NCBI GenBank assembly: GCA_003531585.1
Contig: DQFX01000060.1
Span: 72,311 to 136,310 of the forward strand
Direction of reading: 5' to 3'
From: Oscillospiraceae bacterium
GTDB taxonomy: Bacteria > Bacillota > Clostridia > Oscillospirales > Ruminococcaceae
Length of the DNA: 64,000 nt
In this document: positions 59,259 through 64,000 of the stretch, in pieces
Layout of the letters: every line of letters starts with the position of its first letter
Numbering within the stretch: the first letter of the stretch is position 1
Made by a program: the position numbers and the translations under genes
The notes under the pieces: generated by a model
Database searches by the model: none
Seen by the model: the letters and a program-made list of their open reading frames with translations, nothing else
What the model was told of the DNA's origin: nothing

Positions 59259-61631
59259 ATGAATTCAATAAGCGGATTTTCTGATAGTGCGGTGAAGGCG
59301 CTCAATTCGGCGCTGGGAGCCGCTATGGGATATGGTCACACCTATGTCGGCAGCGAGCACATGCTTTACGGGCTGGTAAGCGACGACAGCTTTCCGTCCG
59401 CGTCGGTGCTGCGGAGGTACGGCGTAGGTCGCAATGAAGTCCTTCGGCGGCTGGAAACGCTGGTCGGCAAGGGGAGACCTACCCGCCTGAGCATGAACGA
59501 CCTCACGCCGCGTTCGCGCAGGCTGATGGAAAACGCGCTCTCCTTTGCCGCCGCCGAGGACAAGCGCAAGGCCGGGACGGAGCACCTTCTCCGCGCGGTG
59601 GTGCTCGACAGGGAGTGCTGCGCCTGGTCGATACTAGCGGAGCTTGGCGTGAATATGGTGAAGCTCGCGGGGGAGGTCTGCGCGCAGCGTTATGTCGAGC
59701 CGGACTTCCAGCAGAGCGAAAAGGAGCGCCGCGCGAAATTCCCGGCGCTCACGAAATACGGCAGGGACCTCACCGAGCTTGCAGCCTCCGGGAAGCTCGA
59801 CCCGGTGATAGGCAGGGAGCAGGAGACCGACCGCCTTATAAGGGTGCTGCTGCGGCGCTGCAAGAATAATCCCTGCCTCATCGGGGATGCCGGAGTCGGC
59901 AAGACCGCCGTAGTGGAGGGATTCGCGCAGCGCATAGCGGCGGGGAGCGTCCCGCAGGGGCTTCTCGGGAAGCGGATATATTCCCTTGACCTGACGGCGA
60001 TGCTCGCCGGGGCGAAGTACCGCGGCGACTTTGAGGAGCGCCTGAAAAGCGTGATAGAGGAAGCCGCCGGCTGTCAGAATGTGATACTGTTTATAGATGA
60101 GCTTCACAGCATTGTCGGCACCGGAGCTGCCGAGGGCGCGATAGACGCGGCAAATATTCTGAAACCCCAGCTAGCCCGTGGCGAGATATGCCTTATAGGA
60201 GCCACCACCACCGAGGAATATCGCCGCTTCATCGAGAAGGACAGCGCGCTTGAGCGGAGATTCCAGCCAATAACAGTGGAGCAGCCGACGGAAGCGCAGA
60301 CTCTGGAGATACTCCGTGGAATGCGGCGCAGCTACGAGACCCATCATTGCGTTACGATAACCGACGCGGCGCTTGAGGAGGCCGTAAGGCTGTCGGTGAG
60401 GTATATCACCGACCGAAACCTCCCGGACAAAGCTCTTGACCTCGTGGACGAAGCGGCGGCGCGGGTGCGCTCGGGGGCTATGAATGCTCCGTATGCCCGC
60501 AGGCTTTCGGAGGTACGCAGGGGGCTTGCAGTGGTAAAATCCGCTGCGGAGGCGGAGAAGCTCCGCAATGAGGAATACGCGCTGGTGAAGGCGCTGAGCG
60601 GCGGCATTGGCGCGGCAGTCGACCGGCAGGACATCGCATGCGCCGCCTCGGCGGTGACTGGTATCCCGGCGCAGAAGCTCTCGCAGGACGAAGCCGCGCG
60701 GCTCTCCGGGCTTGAGGAGCAGCTCCGCAGGCGCGTGGTAGGTCAGGATAAGGCGGTGGAGCTGGTCGCGAATGCGGTCCGCCGCGGGAGAACGGGGCTT
60801 AAAGAGCCGGAGCGTCCTACCTGCTCGTTTCTGTTCCTCGGGCAGACCGGAGTGGGAAAGACTGAGCTGGCTAAGGCGCTTGCCGAAGCGGTTTTCGGCG
60901 ATGAGAAGCGCATGATACGCTTTGATATGTCGGAGTTCATGGAAAAGCACTCGGTTTCGAAGCTGATAGGGTCGCCTCCCGGCTACGTGGGATTCGAGGA
61001 GGAGGGGCAGCTCATTAAAAGAGTCAGGAGCGCTCCATATTCAGTCGTGCTTTTCGACGAGGTCGAGAAGGCTCACCCGGACGTGCTGAATCTGCTTCTT
61101 CAGATACTCGAAGAGGGGACTCTCACCGCCGCCGACGGCAAACGGGCGGATTTCCGGAGCTCCATTGTGATAATGACCGGAAACATCGGCGCGGAGCAGC
61201 TCTCTAAAAACACGCTGGGGTTCGGTTCGGGGCAGCAGGACGATGGGGAATCCGAAGTCTTATCGGAGCTGAAAAAGCGGTTCAGCCCGGAGCTTATCAA
61301 CCGAATAGACAATGTGGTAGTGTTCCGCAAGCTGGGCGAGGAGCAGATGGAATCCATCTGCCGCATACTTCTGCGGAAGCTCACGGCGCGCGCTCAGCTC
61401 TGCGGCATAGAGCTGAGCTTCACCAACGACGCCGTGAAGCACCTCTGCCGTGACAGCTCTTCCGGAAGGGAACGCGGCATGGGAGCGCGTCCGCTCCGCC
61501 GGACGATCACCGCGGAAATCGAGAATATGCTCTCCGGAATGATGATCTCCGGCGGGCTGAGAAGCGGCTCCAGAGCGGAGGTCTGCGAGCAGTCCGGACT
61601 GCTTTCTGTCAGGGTGCTTTCAACTCAATAA
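59259..61631 (+). CDS. clpC: ClpC-type AAA+ ATPase
   Basis: A 790-residue two-ring chaperone: Clp N domain repeats (about 1-145), AAA-1 with GDAGVGKTA (about 209) and VILFIDELHSIVGTGA, a short middle region, AAA-2 with GQTGVGKTELAK (about 528) and VVLFDEVEKAHPDVLN, and a ClpP-docking loop NTLGFGSG (about 650). The loop suggests it feeds ClpP. The middle domain is shorter than in Bacillus ClpC and there is no UVR motif. Start at the ATG after GAGGAGG; an upstream ATG would include that site. No ctsR or mcs genes are adjacent. Confidence 0.9.
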   Translation: MNSISGFSDSAVKALNSALGAAMGYGHTYVGSEHMLYGLVSDDSFPSASVLRRYGVGRNEVLRRLETLVGKGRPTRLSMNDLTPRSRRLMENALSFAAAEDKRKAGTEHLLRAVVLDRECCAWSILAELGVNMVKLAGEVCAQRYVEPDFQQSEKERRAKFPALTKYGRDLTELAASGKLDPVIGREQETDRLIRVLLRRCKNNPCLIGDAGVGKTAVVEGFAQRIAAGSVPQGLLGKRIYSLDLTAMLAGAKYRGDFEERLKSVIEEAAGCQNVILFIDELHSIVGTGAAEGAIDAANILKPQLARGEICLIGATTTEEYRRFIEKDSALERRFQPITVEQPTEAQTLEILRGMRRSYETHHCVTITDAALEEAVRLSVRYITDRNLPDKALDLVDEAAARVRSGAMNAPYARRLSEVRRGLAVVKSAAEAEKLRNEEYALVKALSGGIGAAVDRQDIACAASAVTGIPAQKLSQDEAARLSGLEEQLRRRVVGQDKAVELVANAVRRGRTGLKEPERPTCSFLFLGQTGVGKTELAKALAEAVFGDEKRMIRFDMSEFMEKHSVSKLIGSPPGYVGFEEEGQLIKRVRSAPYSVVLFDEVEKAHPDVLNLLLQILEEGTLTAADGKRADFRSSIVIMTGNIGAEQLSKNTLGFGSGQQDDGESEVLSELKKRFSPELINRIDNVVVFRKLGEEQMESICRILLRKLTARAQLCGIELSFTNDAVKHLCRDSSSGRERGMGARPLRRTITAEIENMLSGMMISGGLRSGSRAEVCEQSGLLSVRVLSTQ

Positions 61632-61659
61632 ATTTTTTCAACTTTTTTTGAAAAAACAC

Positions 61660-61688
61660 TTGACAAATCGCATTCAACATGATATAAT
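61660..61688 (+). promoter_or_regulatory. Promoter of tRNA-fMet
   Basis: TTGACA (61660-61665), 17 bp, TATAAT (61683-61688), 40 bp before the tRNA. Confidence 0.88.
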
Positions 61689-61727
61689 AGATGAGTACTC
61701 AAGAGAAAACCTCCTGAGTACTGATAT

Positions 61728-61804
<77 letters not shown>

Positions 61805-61807
61805 CTT

Positions 61808-61857
61808 ATAACAAACAGATTACACAGCTCGGATGAGGGGTGTAATCTCTTTGTTAT
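61808..61857 (+). terminator. Strong hairpin after tRNA-fMet
   Basis: An 18-nt arm ATAACAAACAGATTACAC pairs with GTGTAATCTCTTTGTTAT with two mismatches. It may terminate the tRNA transcript, or be part of the adjacent element's end. Confidence 0.65.
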
Positions 61858-62267
61858 ATAAAGATGTATATTAACGCTGCCGCAGCACCTTGGTGTTAGA
61901 ACTTTCAGTGCCGCAGCAACGAGAATATTGCTTTGAGTGCTTCCACCTATACGCACATTCGCAGAACGCAGTCAGGAGTTACCTGCTCGTTCATCTTATC
62001 TTTCCATCAGTTCGGACATCAGCTATCGTTATCAAGCTGAGGGTTTTCCTTTGAAGAAAGAAAACACTGACGTTGATGTGATCCCTCTGTTTAGTCGGCT
62101 TCACAGCCGTCACACTCGCTCGTTTCATGGCGAAGTCCTAAGGACAAGATAACATTTGCTATTGCATGGTGGCATTCAATTTGTATTAAAACCGTCAAAG
62201 GCGGGTTTAATCAAATTCAGCTGAGATTGCTCAGCTGTTCCGAAAAAGTAGGAAGGATGGTACTATC
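61858..62267. other. Gene-poor start of the AT-rich island
   Basis: About 410 bp where composition drops below that of the chromosome. No convincing gene. A 71-codon frame (61937-62152) is open but lacks a ribosome site. The next gene's leader occupies the end. Confidence 0.5.
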
Positions 62268-62567
62268 ATGGCAAGCCACAATGAATACTCCTTTCCAAAG
62301 GAGTACCGCCACTACCTCGCAGAACTGTTATGTAAAAATGGCATAGCCGATTATACAGAACAGATCCGCAAGTTAGCAGAGGTGTGCGAATGTTCTGCCA
62401 ATCATGCAAGGAGCATTATGGCAGGCAAAAGAGATTTCAGCGGGACAAGAACAGGCAATGGATTGAACAAATATGCTGCCCTCGCCCACTGTTTCTCTAT
62501 CTCCGTGGATGAATTTGTTGCTATGGACTCAGAATACAGAGCGAACAGAGGTCCTCGGAGAAAATAG
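62268..62567 (+). CDS. Small helix-turn-helix-like protein of the island
   Basis: A 99-residue protein preceded by AAGGATGG. IRKLAEVCECSANHARSIMA looks like a helix-turn-helix of the Cro/C1 kind, followed by YAALAHCFSISVDEFVAMDS as in XRE regulators. It is probably a regulator of the element. Charged C-terminus. Low similarity to anything I can name. Confidence 0.65.
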   Translation: MASHNEYSFPKEYRHYLAELLCKNGIADYTEQIRKLAEVCECSANHARSIMAGKRDFSGTRTGNGLNKYAALAHCFSISVDEFVAMDSEYRANRGPRRK

Positions 62568-62955
62568 TAAAAGCGTCTGAACATAAGTCCAAACGCTCTC
62601 ACAAAGTATATCTAAGCGCTGACCGTCAAAATCAAGCGCAGAGATGGCACCTGTAAAAGCCGTTTGGATGCTGGTAACATCCTCTCGGTCGTCCTTGTGT
62701 GTGTGTGTACACGCACGCAAGGATTGCGGGTGTTAATTGAATATTGTTCAAGGCTTGCGTGAAAAATGGAATTCATGGAAGCCAATTGGTGTTGTTAAAT
62801 CACCTTGTTTATTATACTATATTATTCTCCGCTTGTCAATGTCAATGGCGGTACAATTAATAACAATTTTTTGTTGTGCGTTTTGTGCAATATACACATC
62901 ATGAAACACACAGGTGCCTCACCGTGAGGCATCTGATATAATGAAAGGAGCATTT
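62568..62955. other. Non-coding stretch in the island
   Basis: 388 bp with no gene. It has AGCGT/ACGCT arms at about 62572-62597 that may end the upstream gene, and a GTGTGTGTGTAC microsatellite near 62697-62708. The rest is AT-rich without a clear promoter. Confidence 0.5.
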
Positions 62956-63753
62956 ATGGATAAAAGAAAGTATGGGAAATATGATTCAGTTGCATACATT
63001 GATCCCGTAAATAAAAGTGTAGATGTGATAAATATCGAAGATTTGATAGAAGAAAGAATCAAGGACAATGATGCTTTTCTGACAAAATACTGCAACAATA
63101 TGTATTGTCCCGAATGTAAAGTACCTCAACTTACCTTGTGCCGGACAAAGTATGGCTTTTATTTAAGAGGATTCCAACATCAAGATCATAATGATGATTG
63201 TGTTTTGGGGTTAGATGAAATATCGGATAATCATATTGAAACAAAGATTGATCTAGAACCGAACAAAAGAGATATTCAGTTAAGACTTAGCCAAGTTATT
63301 GATTCTCTTTTGAAAAAGATTAGAACTAAAGATCACCCCCTTGCAGTAAATATAAATGGCAACGACATTGATATGAAACCCATACCTAGAGAAAAGGTCA
63401 GTAGAAAAAGTAACCAAAAGCGTATTCCTTCCAAGTCCTTGACATCCCCTTTTCTTGAAGAAGATTATGATAGGTTTATGGTGTTCTATGGGCGTGTGAA
63501 AATAAAATGGGAAAAACGTCTTTCTAAAGATGGACCTTTTATGTCACTTAATATTTATAAAATAGGTGCAGAAAATCCGTTTTGCTCAGGAATCGTGAAG
63601 GAACAAGCATATAGTAAAATAAAGAATAATGTTGATTGCGACGTAGCTTTAATAGCTATGTTTACTAGCATGAAATGGACGAAAAAAGGCCATAAAAAAT
63701 ACAACAATTTTAAGATTGAGAAGTCACATATGATTATTATAGAAAAGGAATAA
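62956..63753 (+). CDS. Unknown AT-rich island protein with Cys/His cluster
   Basis: A 265-residue soluble protein beginning MDKRKYGKYDSVAY behind AAAGGAG. Residues about 43-80 hold YCNNMYCPECKVPQLTLC and FQHQDHNDDC, a C/H cluster that resembles the CPxC...H..C zinc module of CoiA-like competence proteins (weak). The middle is a basic linker (KVSRKSNQKRIP), and the C-terminal about 110 residues look like a beta domain. Codon use is very AT-rich. It overlaps the convergent gene's end by 17 bp. Confidence 0.7.
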   Translation: MDKRKYGKYDSVAYIDPVNKSVDVINIEDLIEERIKDNDAFLTKYCNNMYCPECKVPQLTLCRTKYGFYLRGFQHQDHNDDCVLGLDEISDNHIETKIDLEPNKRDIQLRLSQVIDSLLKKIRTKDHPLAVNINGNDIDMKPIPREKVSRKSNQKRIPSKSLTSPFLEEDYDRFMVFYGRVKIKWEKRLSKDGPFMSLNIYKIGAENPFCSGIVKEQAYSKIKNNVDCDVALIAMFTSMKWTKKGHKKYNNFKIEKSHMIIIEKE

Positions 63754-64000
63754 CATTGCCGCCAACAAACTTATTATTCCTTCTGCGAAATTTCGGAGCA
63801 ATGACTCCGTAAGTACGATACATCCATCCATAGAATAATCCTTTCGGAACTGTTTCTGTGTAGTCAAATTGAAAACCTACAAGCAGCTGGTCGACAATAC
63901 TGCTCGGGGTTCTTTCAGGCGGATGAAGTTCATTAAATGGTGTTGTAAGACAATATAATTCGTAATCGTCATACACGGGGAGTCTGAATACCGAACCGTG
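63737..64000 (-). CDS. Unknown island protein, 5' end beyond the window
   Basis: An open frame of 87 codons runs from the window edge to a stop at 63737-63739. It contains DDYELYCLTTPFNELHPPER and GLFYGWMYRTYGVIAPKFRR. The frame continues past position 64000, so the start is not visible. No family is recognised. It converges with the Cys/His-cluster gene. Confidence 0.6.
   Translation of the reverse strand, partial: HGSVFRLPVYDDYELYCLTTPFNELHPPERTPSSIVDQLLVGFQFDYTETVPKGLFYGWMYRTYGVIAPKFRRRNNKFVGGNVIPFL

Overview
The window is a moderately GC-rich stretch (roughly 52-55% GC by eye) of a Gram-positive, anaerobic gut-type Clostridia chromosome, most like Ruminococcus and relatives (Oscillospiraceae). 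The signs are a type I dockerin on a secreted protein, spmA/spmB, an AbrB-type regulator with a Cys-pair tail, YjfB, VanW, YhfC and SdpI family proteins, a bile salt hydrolase, GGDEF and hybrid-kinase signalling genes, and strong TTGACA-17-TATAAT promoters. No rRNA operon, CRISPR array or intact insertion sequence is visible.

Layout. 1-7660: tRNA-Ser, bacteriohemerythrin, a LysR regulator with a small partner, a 1283-residue dockerin protein, a GNAT acetyltransferase and a bacterial PARG-like macrodomain protein. 7660-8680: an AT-rich scar with the tail of a second rlmD-like gene, the tail of a probable serine recombinase and a DUF3592-type membrane protein. 8686-12750: rlmD, a decayed chemoreceptor lacking its signalling tip, and an intact chemoreceptor. 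12760-18060: a palindromic element with a second one nested inside, a GH43 glycosidase, an EF-G-like GTPase and rlmA. 18065-21500: CCA-adding enzyme, spmB/spmA, AbrB regulator. 21600-29660: ABC-F protein, DEDDh exonuclease, HAD phosphatase, a 26-residue peptide gene with its own promoter and terminator, YjfB, PAP2 phosphatase, and an SPFH / YhfC protease / ribbon-helix-helix / SdpI operon. 29655-36050: a second palindromic element, a DUF308 protein, an alpha/beta hydrolase remnant, a heterodimeric ABC exporter and an unknown protein. 36166-47250: aspS, VanW, bile salt hydrolase, UDP-sugar dehydrogenase, a third palindromic element, a PAS hybrid kinase, pyridoxamine kinase, an EamA transporter and a 240-bp field of eight hairpins. 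47252-58745: EamA transporter, LacI-sensor diguanylate cyclase, rRNA methyltransferase, DUF1653 protein, MATE transporter and a kinase / CheY / kinase cluster. 58815-61630: a 50-residue Cys/Gly/Asn-rich membrane peptide gene and a ClpC-type ATPase. 61728-64000: initiator tRNA-fMet followed by AT-rich DNA that looks like one end of an integrated element.

How the genes work together. Most of the window is housekeeping plus sensing and envelope functions. Signal transduction is dense: three hybrid kinases, a single-domain receiver, a diguanylate cyclase, chemoreceptors, LysR and AbrB. Genome decay is also plain: the chemoreceptor remnant, the hydrolase remnant, a kinase that lost its Hpt domain, the rlmD and recombinase tails, and several fold-back elements. 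The least-explained items are the two small Cys-containing peptide genes, the SPFH-YhfC-RHH-SdpI operon, the hairpin field and the AT-rich island after tRNA-fMet.
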